Shown piece after piece: positions 10,463 to 21,600 of a stretch of DNA of 64,000 bases. The position numbers were made by a program, and so were the translations under genes. Source of the stretch: Posidonia oceanica (lineage: Eukaryota; Streptophyta; Magnoliopsida; Alismatales; Posidoniaceae); the NCBI GenBank assembly GCA_037176725.1, contig JAZBRS010000057.1:85705501-85769500 (forward strand), given 5' to 3'. Position 1 is the first letter of the stretch. Each line of letters begins with the position of its first letter. The notes below the pieces were generated by a model. It saw only the letters and a list, made by a program, of their open reading frames with translations, was not told the DNA's origin and did not search any database.

Positions 10463-12604
10463 TCAAAAAAGTCTGGTGTAGACCCCCGAGGCTCTGGCAG
10501 AGGAAGGGTCAGCTACACTAGGGTGTGCAAGTGCAGGTGCAGGTGTATGTGTATGTGCAGGCTCCTGCTCGTCAACGCTGATGATCCTGCGATCGATCAG
10601 GCGCTGAACGGCATCCCGGAGAGTGAGGCAGTTGTCCATCGAGTGCCCAGTGGCCCGATGGAAACTGCAGAACTGATCTGTTTCATGCCACCACGGAGGG
10701 GGGTTTGGTGACAGACGGACAGCCAGGAGTCTCAGCAGCGACTCAACTTGAGGGAAGATGACGCTCAGTGGTTCTGGCAGAGGCATGTAATCACACTCAG
10801 CCCGACGAGGTCGTCTTTGCCTTGGATGGAGTCCTTGCCGAGCAGGTGCGACGTGATGCACGGGCTCGATGGTGGGAGTGTGCTTAGTGGGTGCAAAATT
10901 AGGTGCGTGCTCTTGCAGAAAAGGGTCTAGCTAACTCTCTGCATAGGCAGGCTCTTCGGGAGGATCGACGCATGCTTCGGAGTACTGTTCGGAGTTGTCA
11001 GGAGCGGAGTTGCTGTTGTTGTCACTGCGGCAATCGCTGGAGGTGTTGGCCTGCCTAGCCAATGCAGAAAGTGTGGGGAAATGCCCACTTCGCAGTGAGC
11101 TTTCCACGCGGACGCCAGCGCTAATCAGCGATGCATGGCTAGTGATGTGCTGAATGCAGAGCAGAGTCCCAGTCGTTGGCAGCGCTCCTTTAACGATCAT
11201 CTCGATAGAATCCTCCTCGGAGGGTCTATCTTTGACCTAGGTGGCTATGGAGCGCCAGCGACCGACATACTTCCCGAATGGCTCTTGGGGCCTCTGCCGG
11301 ATGGCAACAAGATCCTCCCTCTTGGGGATCAGGTCAAGGTTGAAAGCATACTGCTCAAGGAAGGCCTGAGAAAAATTAGTCCAAGTCTGAACCGTAGCCA
11401 TGTCAAGGGAAGTGAACCACTTGAGCGCAGGGCCGGTTAAACTCTTCTGAAACAGGCGGATAAGGAGCCTTCCATCAGCCTGAAGCTGAGCAAGGTCCCC
11501 ACAGTATGCCTTCAGATGCGAAATAGGGTAGCTTTTACAAATATATTTATCGAAGACCGGGATGCAGAACTTCGAAGGGAGTGCGGCCTCGGGAAAGAGA
11601 CAGAGGTCGCGAAACTGGTAAGACTGGTGGTCCTTGCCCTGCACTAGACGTTGTGCTTTCTCCAGAACGTCCATCCTGTCATTGATGGGGTCTGGATCGG
11701 CTGCCATAGGAGATGGTACAGTAGGGGTAGGGACCACATATGCCGTCTGGGTCGCACCGAGGTGCTCCTTCAGATCCACCATCGCGTTGCCTGGTGGTGC
11801 GACGTGATGGGCAGCGTATCCGTGCGATGGTGATGTGTAGGCAGGAAAGTATGCTGGGTTCTGAACCTGATGCAAGAGGGATGGGTAGATAATATGCTGT
11901 GTAGTGCGTGGTGCAGTGCTGGGGCAATAGTTGCTGCGCAGGCACGGTGCTGGGCAGCGAGCCAGTGGGATACTATGCTCCAACCAGCCCGAAGGACTGA
12001 TCACCAGGTGGCAGAGTTACATGCAGTGCATAGTGTTGTGCAGAAGCAAGAGACAGATGCCGTGCTCCCATCACCGGAGCAGTGTGTAGCTGGGGCGATG
12101 GTCTGGGTGGGGGTGCAGTGTGTGCAAGAGCAAGCTGCAGAGGAACCTCAGGGGTAGTAGGAACACAAGAGGGGTGAACTGATAGAGCCATACCCTGCAG
12201 TGTGTGGGCAAGCTCCATCAGGTGCCGATACCGCACTTCAGGGGACCTGTGAGTGGGAACACTGAATTGCAGGACCGACGGGGGGCAGACTCAAGAGGTC
12301 GGGAACCTAGGGTAAAGGTCACCGCAGCAGAAGGGATGTCGGGAGCGACATAACCCTGGGATGAAGGGGTCAGAGGCGTCTCTGGAATGCAAGGGACGGT
12401 CATCGAGACAGACTCGACGACCGGATCCGGAGGGGCGCAAGTCTGCCAATGGCCCGCAGCAAACTGGGGTGCCCCAGACACCTGAGGGTGGAATCTTGGT
12501 GTCATAGAGGGCACAGAGCGAGTAGAAGTGAAATCCAGAGGGACCCAAGTGGTAAACCCCTCCGAGTCAACAGAAAAGCGGAGCTCATCGGCAGACTGGG
12601 CCAT
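10463..12604 (-). pseudogene. gag: gag polyprotein (decayed) of element E
   Basis: Capsid-nucleocapsid protein that would package the element's RNA. The start is taken at 12604 (MAQSADELRF) because the element A copy has the same first codons. Domains from the N-terminus: a long Pro/Ser/Gln-rich region; the Ty3/gypsy gag core at about 11650-11240 (YQFRDLCLFP, HLKAYCGDL, ALKWFTSLDM, FLEQYAFNLD, GRWRS); a Ser/Asn-rich linker; and a degenerate zinc knuckle, C-x2-H-x4-H-x4-C (CSFHRATGHSMDNC), near 10630-10672, followed by TLRDAVQRLID. Defects: two compensating frameshifts at about 12230 and 11880, and TAG stops at 11237-11239 and 10931-10933, where the element A copy has Gln (CAG) in both places. 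Nothing resembling protease follows; the frame ends at 10463 near a short repeat that is also present in A. Confidence 0.85.
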
Positions 12605-13340
12605 CACTGACCGAGTCTAAGTGAGGGAAGGCTGCAACGAGGAAACAAAAATGCAAGGCCTAAAGGAGAGCTACTGCTGGAAGCGACGAGTAGCTCAGAG
12701 ACAGAGGAGGGACGCTCAGGGTCCGGGCAGCGGATCCTGCACCTACCTGCAAAAAAGAGTAAAGGCGTTAGGGGTTGAATGCAATAAAGAGTTATTAGGA
12801 GTGGCATGAATGGCACACATGCAAATGAATGCCCTAAAATGCGCTCTCTCACCATGCATGTCCTGAGTAGATGGCCTACTAAGACGCACTCATGGGTAAT
12901 GGGTTTAGACAAACTCCAGGTCAGAAAAAAGTGGTTCCCTGTCTAGATCCTAGCCAAAGCTCAGGTAATAACAGGGTGGTGCGTTGGTGGCCTCGACCCC
13001 GCCAAAAGCTTGGGTGGTACCCTCCACTAACACCGACACAACCCCTAGACAAGGGAGGACAGACCGACTGACTTGGGCCACGCCAAAAGCAGTGGAACAA
13101 GAGGCCGAGACCGTCCTTCGCAGACTATGGGTGGACTCAGGAGAGAGGATGCGTGCTTTCTAGAATGAATCAAACATGCAAAATGCTTTAGAGTCTTTTA
13201 CTTGCATTTTATTAGCCAAAGGGGAAAATTACAAGTATTTTGGCTCTAGTTGTGCTTAGATGTTATTGCTTGGCTTTATTGTAGCTTTTAGATTAAGTAA
13301 AGGGGAAGCAAGCATGTTTCTACTATCCTAGGCATGGCAC
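12605..13340 (-). other. 5' leader of element E (PBS end deleted)
   Basis: Matches in reverse the leaders of A (23940-24672) and C (62160-62877): the gtgctctctcaccatgcatg segment near 12840, the gggtggactcaggagagagg segment near 13130, and the agcaagcatgtttctactatcc segment near 13310. At about 13340 it joins directly to the middle of an LTR, so the PBS-proximal few hundred bases and the LTR's R/U5 have been deleted. Confidence 0.75.
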
Positions 13341-14878
13341 AAGCTAAAGATAAAGGCAAACTAAAGTTTTATACAGCAGCAGGACTATCATGCAAATAAA
13401 GGAAAATACAGACTTTTTATGCAATTTCATATGATTTTATTTCAGAATTAAATGAGTCTTAAATGATGGCAGGACCGGAAAGCAAATACACAGAACAGCA
13501 AGGCAAAAATGCAATATCATGGTAAAATTCATAAGTTAAGGAAATAAAAAACCAAATGAAAACGTACGGCCTTATAATATTGCAAACACTGTAGCATGAA
13601 TAGTACCATGCGGGTGTAGGTCGCCAACGAGCTTGCTGCGCGGCGGAGAGGGGGCGGAGCTGCTCGGCGGAGCTCGGGCTGGCCTGCGGAGGGTCCGGCG
13701 GAGGTGCGGCTCGGGCTGGTGGGGCTCAGCGGGCGGTGTGGCAAGGCAGACGGCGTGCTGCTCCGGCGGACGGCACCGAGGAAGATGGCTAACTCCGGCG
13801 AGCTGCTGGCGGCGCTACGAAGCTCGGAATGCGAAAAGAAAAATATGGGGACGGAGAGGGGAACGAGGTGGATCTAGTGGAGGGCTTGGTTATCTTTTTC
13901 GCATGCTGGGGTGGCCGAAGAAATTCGGGGAAGTTTCTGTCTTTTCTCTCTCCTGTCTTCTTCTCTTCTAGTTTCTTCTTCCTCTCTCTCTGGCTTCTAG
14001 GTTGTGGGTGCTCTGGTCTGAGGTCTGTGGTGAGGAGCTAGAGGTGTTGGTTGTCTGTGGTGGTCGTCTGATGGAGTGTGGGTGAGGTCTGTTATGGTGG
14101 GAGTTGGACTGTAGGTTTTTTATGGGTGTGGAGGTGTTGGTTTGATGGTGGTTTTCTAGGAGAGAGGGAGTGGAGGAGGAAGGTCTGATGGCTGTGGGTT
14201 TTGCTGTGTTGGGATGAAGAGGAAGGTGTGTTAGTCTGGTGGGTGGTTGAGAGGAGAAAGAGAGAATGGAGAGGAGGTGGGTCTGTGGTTTTTTTTTGAA
14301 GAAGAAAAGAGAGGAGTTGAGAGAGAGGCTGCTGGCTTTTTATGGAGGGGCCTTGGAGGGAAGGAGAGGAGGTGATGGAGGCTTGAATTGTGGGGGGAGT
14401 TTTGAAGTTCTGAAAAAATAGGGGAAGGAGGAATGGAGGGAGAAGAGGTTTGCTGTAGGAGGAGAAAAGGAAGAAGAAGAGGAGGAAGGGAGAAAAAAGA
14501 AGAAGGAAGGGAGAGATGGGTTGGGCTAGAGAAAAAGTTAGGAAAAAAAAAGATGAAGTGGGCTTGAGGAAGAAGAAGAAAAGAAGGAGAAGAAATAAGA
14601 GGAAAAGAAAAAGAAAAAAAAGGAAGAAGAAGGTTTTAAAATAAAATAAAAAAAGGGGGGTTTGGAATTTTGGTTTGAAAAGAAGGGTGTGGTTTTGGGT
14701 TTGGTTTGGAGTTTTGGTTTGAAAAGAAGGGTGTAGTTTCTAGGTTTGGTTTTGGGTTTGATTTGGAGTTTTGGTTTGAAAAGAAGAGTGTGGTTTTGGA
14801 TTTGGGTTAAGGTTTGGTTCAGAAGCCACCAGAGAGAGAGATTCTACCAATTCAGCCTGTCAAAATGGGGTGTCTACA
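13341..14878 (-). repeat. truncated 5' LTR of element E (type 2, U3 side only)
   Basis: Begins on the minus strand with TGTAGACACCCCATTTTGAC at 14878 and matches 5465-6342 of the 3' LTR nearly base for base at both ends. It contains about 650 bp (13770-14405, GC-rich then G/T-rich) missing from the 3' LTR. Everything from mid-LTR to the PBS is gone. Confidence 0.8.
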
Positions 14879-17800
14879 CACCCCATTTTGACTGCCTGGA
14901 AGATGGTGGACTACTCTGGAAAGTTTGCTTGGACTCTGGGATGGCTCTCTTTTTCAATTAACCCATTTTGACCTAAAAACCAAATCCCATTCCTAAACCA
15001 ACCCTAAAACCCCACCTAAACCCCAAAACCATCACCCAAGCATTTTACAACTTTTTCAAACCATTTTAAACCAAGGCCCAAGCCCATTTCAGCCTTTGGC
15101 CTCCTGGGCGTGTTGGACGTGCTCTGCACTAGCATCCAACAGCCCGGGAGTTGCAGTGACTACTCCGCCACCTCTGGCTCACCTCCCATCCCCTCTGCCG
15201 CTCGTACACACTTACTCGCCATCCCTTCAGCCCACTACAGCCACCCACTACCTGCCAAGGCCAAGTTACTGCCCTGCCAAGCCATCCTCTCCTCCCCAGC
15301 ACCTCTTCCGCTCTCACCGTAGGTCACTGCCACCAGCCGCTTGATTCCCTGCCACCAAGACTTTCTCGCCCTCTAGGCAAGCCCCACACCTCCACTTGAC
15401 ATCCCTCGTGGACTCCCCACACTCACCAGCCTCTGCCACACCTGCCAGCCCCCTCTGCCACCCCTGCGAATTCCAGTGGAGGAACCCAATGCACCCATGA
15501 ACAAAACTAGAGCTTCTCCCTCATTTCAGACAGCCTCACTTGTGCTACCAGTAATTCACCACCCCCATGAGCTCCAGCGATCTTCCAGCATCCTCCCCGA
15601 GCCCTCAGCGATCCCGTCCAGCCGCTCCTTAAGCTCTGCAAGCTCGTCGGAGATCAACTGGCCTTCCTCCTCCGCAACGCCAACGAGGAGTGCGAACAGC
15701 CGCGTTCAGCTGCAACCAGGTAGGCACTCGATACCTGTAGCTAGCCCATGCACACACGAGCATGCTAGGATAGTTAGATCGCACACACGCCTCCTTGGCT
15801 GGCTGGAATAGCTTCCACTGCCGGCCGCTAGGAGGAGGAGGTGGGTGGAGCTAACCACCTGCCCATTTCAAGCTTTGAATATATGTTCATGTTCCTCTTT
15901 GCATACTCATGCTTCCTAGATTCTTAGCTTCACTTTTTGCACCGACTTGAGCATCGATTTTGGTTGGGAAGTTCCTGACTTGTTGGACGCGCATCCTGGT
16001 GCGTCCAACGGTGGACGCTTGCTTGGGCAGTGTCTAACACGCCTGCATGCTAGCTTAGGTCTTTTCCTATTTTGCTCCTATTTTGATGTGATCTAATGCT
16101 TGCTTCTGCCATGCATGCTTCCTTACATACTCACCTGTGTCATGCAATGTTTCATACCGTGTTTTGATCCCGTTTTGGATCAATATCGCATGCTTCATGT
16201 TAATCTGCTGTCTGCCTGTGTTGGACGTTGGAGTGAGTCGCGTCCAACGTTGGACGCTGGTTCATCCAGCGTCCTACTTCCCTGCTTGCTTACATCTGCT
16301 GCCATGCTTGCATATTGCTTATTTTTGAGTTATATCTTTGATCTATGCATGCCTAGTGATGTCTGGCCTCTATGGCACCTTTATTTATGCTTGCTAGCCT
16401 CCTCTTTAACCGCATGTTTGTATATGTGGGATTTTTATCTCTTTATTTCTCTGCATCTCTTTCTTACTTGCTTCTTATGGATTACATGCTTGGCTTGTGT
16501 GGTTTGTCATGATCTGGCATATTCTCAGTTGTTTGCATGCATGATTAAGTGGGGTTTTGAGCTCAACTCCCCCTTTGCAGGTGGGTTTGCATCCTTCATG
16601 TGTTGGACGCTGGAGCATTCAGCGTCCTACGTTGGACGCTGATGTTACCGGCGTCCTACGTTTCTGCTTAGTAACTTCCATTTAAATGCTTGCATGATGC
16701 TCTGATCTCTTATGTTCGTTTGATCCATGCCTGCATGCCCTACCTATGCTTGTTTACAGCAACCTGAATCCATGCTATGATGTTTCCTTGCTAGTTTGCA
16801 TGCTATCTTGCCATCTGCCTGTTCCAGAGTGTTGGATGCTGGATACTGCAACGTCCTATGTTGGACGTTGTATGTTCTAACGTCTAACACCCTGTAGTAG
16901 CTTAAAACTCATTCATGCTTGCATCTTGCCATCAAATCTTATTCTGGTTATTTATCTTGATTGCCTTGCATGTTATACATGTCATGCACTCTCATGCAGC
17001 ATTTACATCGCATTCATATAGCCTGCATGCATGCATTTTTTCTCAAAAGCATATCTTGGTTGTTGGATGCCTCAGATCTCAGCGTCCAACATTGGACGCT
17101 GTTATTCTGAGCGTCCAACACCCTCTGCCCGTTTTAAAATCGCTTTGATCTTGCTTTTGGTTTCTGGGCCTTGTGTTTTGGTTTCCCAGCATGCTCTATC
17201 TGCCCATGGGTTTTTACATTGCATTAAATCCATAATTTCTAAGTTGCATTGCATGTTTTCTGCATTTTGGCTTCTGCCTGTGTAGGACACCAGCTATCCC
17301 AGCGTCCAACATTGGACGTTGCTGGTAGCTACGTCCAACACTTGCAGTAAGTTGCACCTCTGTTTTATGCGCCGAATCCGTTTTGATCGCCGCCCCTTGC
17401 ATTTTGTTGGTCTCGGTACATGCCTACGACACCCATGCATGCTGTCGAGACCCTGTTTTGGTTTTGCGCCTTGCATTGCACACTTTCCCATGGTTTTCGC
17501 CTCGAATTCGCTTTCGCTTTCTCTTTTGCATATCACTCACTTGCATCGTTTTCCGTGCTTTTGCATCGTTTTCCATGCTTGCATCGTTTTTCGTGCCGCT
17601 TTTGCATCATTTTCCGTGTCTACTTTCGCTTTATCCCTTGCATGTCGCTTGCATTGCATGGTTTTCCACGTAGTTTTGCTTTATCGCTTGCATTTGCATT
17701 AGGACAGTGATGCTTACTGCTTGGAGTTCTTACGAACCAGGGTCCGTCCAGTTCGGAACACTGGCAGCGCTGCTGAGTGCATAGACAGCGCGTTCAATTT

Positions 17801-18311
17801 TCATACATGGCATTTAGGCACTTTAAGCAGTTAAAGCATACATAGCATAGCATGGCATCTATCGCCTACGGGCGTATAGCAAAGGCAAGTGATTGCCGAT
17901 ATCCGGCATATGCGAGTGAGTTAGCCTAGAAAGACCGACTTCTCGGGTGTGTCGGGGGTGCCTAACACCTTCCCCGCACGTAATAGGAGTCCTTGCCCTT
18001 TCTCTGGCCCGTAGTGACCATTTTGCCCTCATCTTTGGCACGAGTCATCTTCTTTGCATAGCATTGCATCTTTTTGTGTGGTTTTGCATGTTTTTCATGC
18101 ATTTCCCCAGTTTTCCTTAACTCTCGACTTAATAGACACAGTGGCAACTCCCTTTTCTTTCTTTTTCCCTTTGGCTTTTCGCCTCTGTTTTCGGTGTTTT
18201 GAGTCGAGTTTCCTCCTCGGACCACCTGCTAATAGTGAACCTGATTCTGATCAGTGCACGTGAGCTCTAGGCAGTGTGCATGGACGATCGCGAATGCCAG
18301 GGATCACTACA
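14879..18311 (+). repeat. main part of element A's 5' LTR (type 1)
   Basis: Continues CACCCCATTTTGACTGCC after the element E insertion and ends GGATCACTACA at 18311, one base before the PBS. U3 carries chained hairpin cassettes built on GTTGGACGC / GCGTCCAAC at about 15112-15145, 15983-16043, 16221-16283, 16601-16660, 16830-16893, 17061-17122 and 17281-17341. From 17540 a run of gcatcgttttccgtgc words leads into the R/U5 block (17700-18000) shared with every LTR here. The 111- and 180-codon ORFs are also present, altered, in the 3' LTR and show no domain, so I read them as chance. Confidence 0.85.
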
Positions 18312-18312
18312 A

Positions 18313-18330
18313 TGGCGACTCCGCTGGGGA
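18313..18330 (+). promoter_or_regulatory. primer-binding site of element A
   Basis: TGGCGACTCCGCTGGGGA, one base after the LTR end. It begins TGG, the complement of a tRNA CCA end, and is identical to the PBS of element C. The tRNA is probably tRNA-Arg as reported for Ogre; I could not verify that here. Confidence 0.85.
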
Positions 18331-18652
18331 CACAAGACTCCGGCTTTCGTTTTAGCTTTCTCGCTGCTAGCCTTTTGCACTTTTGCTTGCCTTATGCTTT
18401 TGCATGCTTTGCTTGCTTACCTGCTTGCTTGTTTACTTACTCGCTTTATGCCATGTTTGCCTGTGCTGCTTTATTTTCTCGCATTACATGCCTAAATACT
18501 TGCTTGGCACACTATGCATGTCTTTTGGGTGTTAAGTGTTTTGCTTTACACAAATGCTATGCGACTGCACATGCACATGCCATACCTGCCTTATGACATG
18601 CTAAGTGTTTCTTTTTCCACTATCATGTCCACATACACATGCACATGCCATG
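18331..18652 (+). other. leader of element A, first part
   Basis: Matches the start of element C's leader (61796-62100), including the ctttatgccatg, tttgggtg and actatcatg..cacatacac segments. It is interrupted at 18652 by solo LTR B1; the last five bases (CCATG, 18648-18652) are the left target-site duplication. No gene. Confidence 0.8.
18648..18652. repeat. target-site duplication CCATG of solo LTR B1 (left)
   Basis: CCATG immediately left of the LTR; the right copy is at 23871-23875. Confidence 0.9.
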
Positions 18653-21600
18653 TGTAGACACCCCATTTTGACATGCTCATTTGGTGGTTCTCTCTCTAGT
18701 GGCTCCCAAAACCCTTTTTAAACCTTAGAAAACCCTAGAAGAACTCTAGGTTTGCACTCACCAAAACCCTAGAAAAACTCTAGGTAAATCTCTCCTAAAA
18801 TCCTAGAAAAGCTCCAAGATAGCATCTCTTAAATCCTAGGTCAGCATTTAAACCCTAGGTTAGCATAGACCACTCCCATATATGTACAAACCCAAGCCCT
18901 TCTCCTTCTTTCTCCTCATTATCCTTTTCTCTCTCCTCTTTATTCTCTCTCTCTTTCTCCTTCTTTTCCTCACTTTCCTTCTTCTTTTCTTGTTCTCCAT
19001 GGGCCCAATGGGCCCAGCCCATTTCCTCACTTCTTTCCCTTCCTTCCTTTTATTTTATTTCTATTTTTATTTTATTTTATTCCATCTTATTTGATTTTCA
19101 ATTTCCTTTTTCCCTTTCTTTCCTCCTTTCTTTCCTTCTTTCTTTCCTTCTTGTTCTCCATGGGCCCAATGGGCCCTGCCCATTTCCTCACTTCTTCCCC
19201 TTCCTTCCTTCTATTTTATTTCTATTTTTATTTTATTTTATTCCATCTTATTTGATTTTTAATTTCCTTTTTCTCTTTCTTTCCTCCTTTCTTTCCTTCT
19301 TTCTTTCTTTCTTTCTTGTTCTCCATGGGCCCAATGGGCCCAGTCAATTTCCTCACTTCTTCCCCTTCCTTTCTTCTATTTTATTTCTATTTTATTTTAT
19401 TTTATTCCATCTTATTTGATTTTTAATTTCCTTTTTCCCTTTCTTTCCTCTTTTCTTTCCTTCTTTCTTTCTTTCTTTCTTTCTTTCTTTTTCCAATTCC
19501 TCCAGCCCGGCCCAGCAACCCTCTTTCTCCTTTTCTTATTTTCCCTTTCTCTTCCGTGCAGCCCAGCCCACAGCCCCTCCTCTTTCCCTTTTTTTGTTTT
19601 TTTTCTTTTTCCTTTCCTCTCGTGCAAGCCCAGCCCGCCTTCCTCCTTTCTTTTTTTCTTTTTTTCTTTTTTTCCTTAGCTTTTAGCTCGGCCTGCAGCT
19701 CTCCTCCTCCTTCTTCTTCTTCTTCTCCTTTCACGCACAGAATCTTCGCTCCTTTTTCAAATGCACGCCACCACCTATAGACCCAAGCCCCTCACGAGCC
19801 CCTCCTGCAGCACACACTCTTCCCCCTGCCCACTTCACCTTTCGGCGCTTGCAGCCTCACAGCCAACACCTCTCGCCGACCTCCTTAGTGATTGCCATTG
19901 CCTTTGCAACCCTGCCATCTCCTACCCAAACCCAATTCCCAACTCCTGCACACCATGCCCACTCAAGTGTGAAGCCCAGACCAAAACCAACACCCCATCT
20001 TCCCTTCCAATTGGTCTGAAATCAGAGAGAGAGCAAGTGCATCCCAGAGATTTCTGTGAGAAAAAACCAGAGCGACACCATCGAATTCTAGTGCCTTCAC
20101 ACCTTCACACAGTTCCCAGAATCCCTTCAAACCTCTGCCCGACACTCACCAGACTACCAGCTTCCCAACCCAATCTTCAGTTCACCATCACACCCCCATC
20201 AGACCAAGCTCTCTACTACAAACACCTTTGCACGACCTCTGCCTAGCACTCCTAGAAACCTCCAACTCAGCATAGCCACTCCAGAATCCACAATCGACCC
20301 CTCCATTGTCTTCACCACACCTCCACCAACTTGAGAAGCCACTCAGAGAGCTCTAGAGCTCCACCGGCCAGAATTGAGCCAGAAATCCACATAGACCACC
20401 CCAAAAATTCCAAATTCTGCCCCAGTGCACCGAGCTAACGCCTGAGCACTCCAGAAGCTCTGCCTCGATGCCACGAGCGACCTCCGACCACCGCCGAGCT
20501 CCTTCAGCCTCCGTAGCTCTGTCACCAACCCCCTGCAACCACCGGAGGCAGACTGACATCGTCAGAGGACTCCGGCACGCTTCAAGGGTAAGCGACCTCA
20601 TTTTCTTGCTCGTAGCATGCCCTTTATGCTTCCTAGGTAGTTAGTTCCTAGGTTAGAGGCTTAGCTTAGGATTCGAGCTCTGCCGCAGGGTCGTCTTCCC
20701 CGACGAGCCCCCGTAGCTCCACCGGCGTCGTCCTGCCGCTCTGGACCACCGCAGCACTTTTGGAACATCCCTCGAGCTTCGCATATGCACTCTGGACCCA
20801 TTCCAGCCCCGTGCGAAGACCGCAATAGCACCATGCGCCTCCTCTGCCTCTGCAACCACTGGAGACCTCCGCCGAGGTCGACCTGGAGCTCCAGAGCAAC
20901 TCCGCCACTCTAGATCCTCTCTGCACCTTTGCCGGACCTCTGGGGAGCTGGATCAACGCCGCCTAGCTTCTGCTGCGGCCTCCAGCACCTGTCCCGCCCT
21001 CCGCCTTCACTACAGCAATCGCCGAGGTCGTTCGGACGTCTCCGCCACTGTAGCACCTCTGCGACTCCTCCGCTGCACTCACCGGACCTCTGGGATGCCT
21101 CCCCAGCAGCCTCCGAGCCTCGCAATAGCCCTTAGAAGCCAGACCACCTTTGGCTTCACCTGCAGAAGGCTAGTTAGGCTGGCAGCACGCTCCGGGCACT
21201 GCCACTCGCCGTCGAAGCCTCCAGCGCACTTGCATAGACCCGCTCCAGCTTCCTAGGCCCTCAACCGTAGCAGCCAGCCGTCGGATCGTCGCCAGCACCC
21301 CTGTCTTCCCCGGCGAGCTCACTGAAGCTTGATTCCACTGTAGCACTGTGCATGCATATAGTTTTAATTTTTATTTCGTTAGCTGCATTGAAATTAATTA
21401 CTGCAAGTTATTTTATTTGCATCTGGGTCTAGCTTTGGTTTGGGTTTCATTTAATTTTGAATTAAAACTATATTGCATTACAGTCTGGCCCTCTGTTTAT
21501 TTTTATTTACATGCAGGTCCTTCATTTAAGTATTTAAATGCATCTGAATGTTAGTTTAAATGCATGCATTGCATTTTAGTTCTCACATTTGTTTAAATTG

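Larger units (their letters stand above)
2954..14878 (-). mobile_element. Element E: gag-only Tat-lineage retrotransposon, minus strand
   Basis: Minus-strand element inserted ten bases into the 5' LTR of element A. Left to right it shows: full 3' LTR (2954-6342), polypurine tract (6343-6357), 3' region with hairpin repeats (to 10003), gag pseudogene (about 12604 down to 10463), leader (12605-13340) and a truncated 5' LTR (13341-14878). The gag protein and the region after it closely match element A, but its LTRs are of another U3 type (type 2, shared with solo LTRs B1, B2 and G). A deletion joining the leader to the middle of the 5' LTR removed the PBS and R/U5, so this copy cannot prime reverse transcription. 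It has no pol domains. Confidence 0.85.

Noticed and set aside
14860..14900. TGTAGACACCCC at one place and GGGGTGTCTACA at others suggested terminal inverted repeats of a DNA transposon.
   Set aside because: Each is the U3 start of an LTR in one or the other orientation. Every LTR that starts TGTAGACACC ends in ...ACTACA, GCTACA or similar, with 5-bp duplications, PBS and PPT in the right places.
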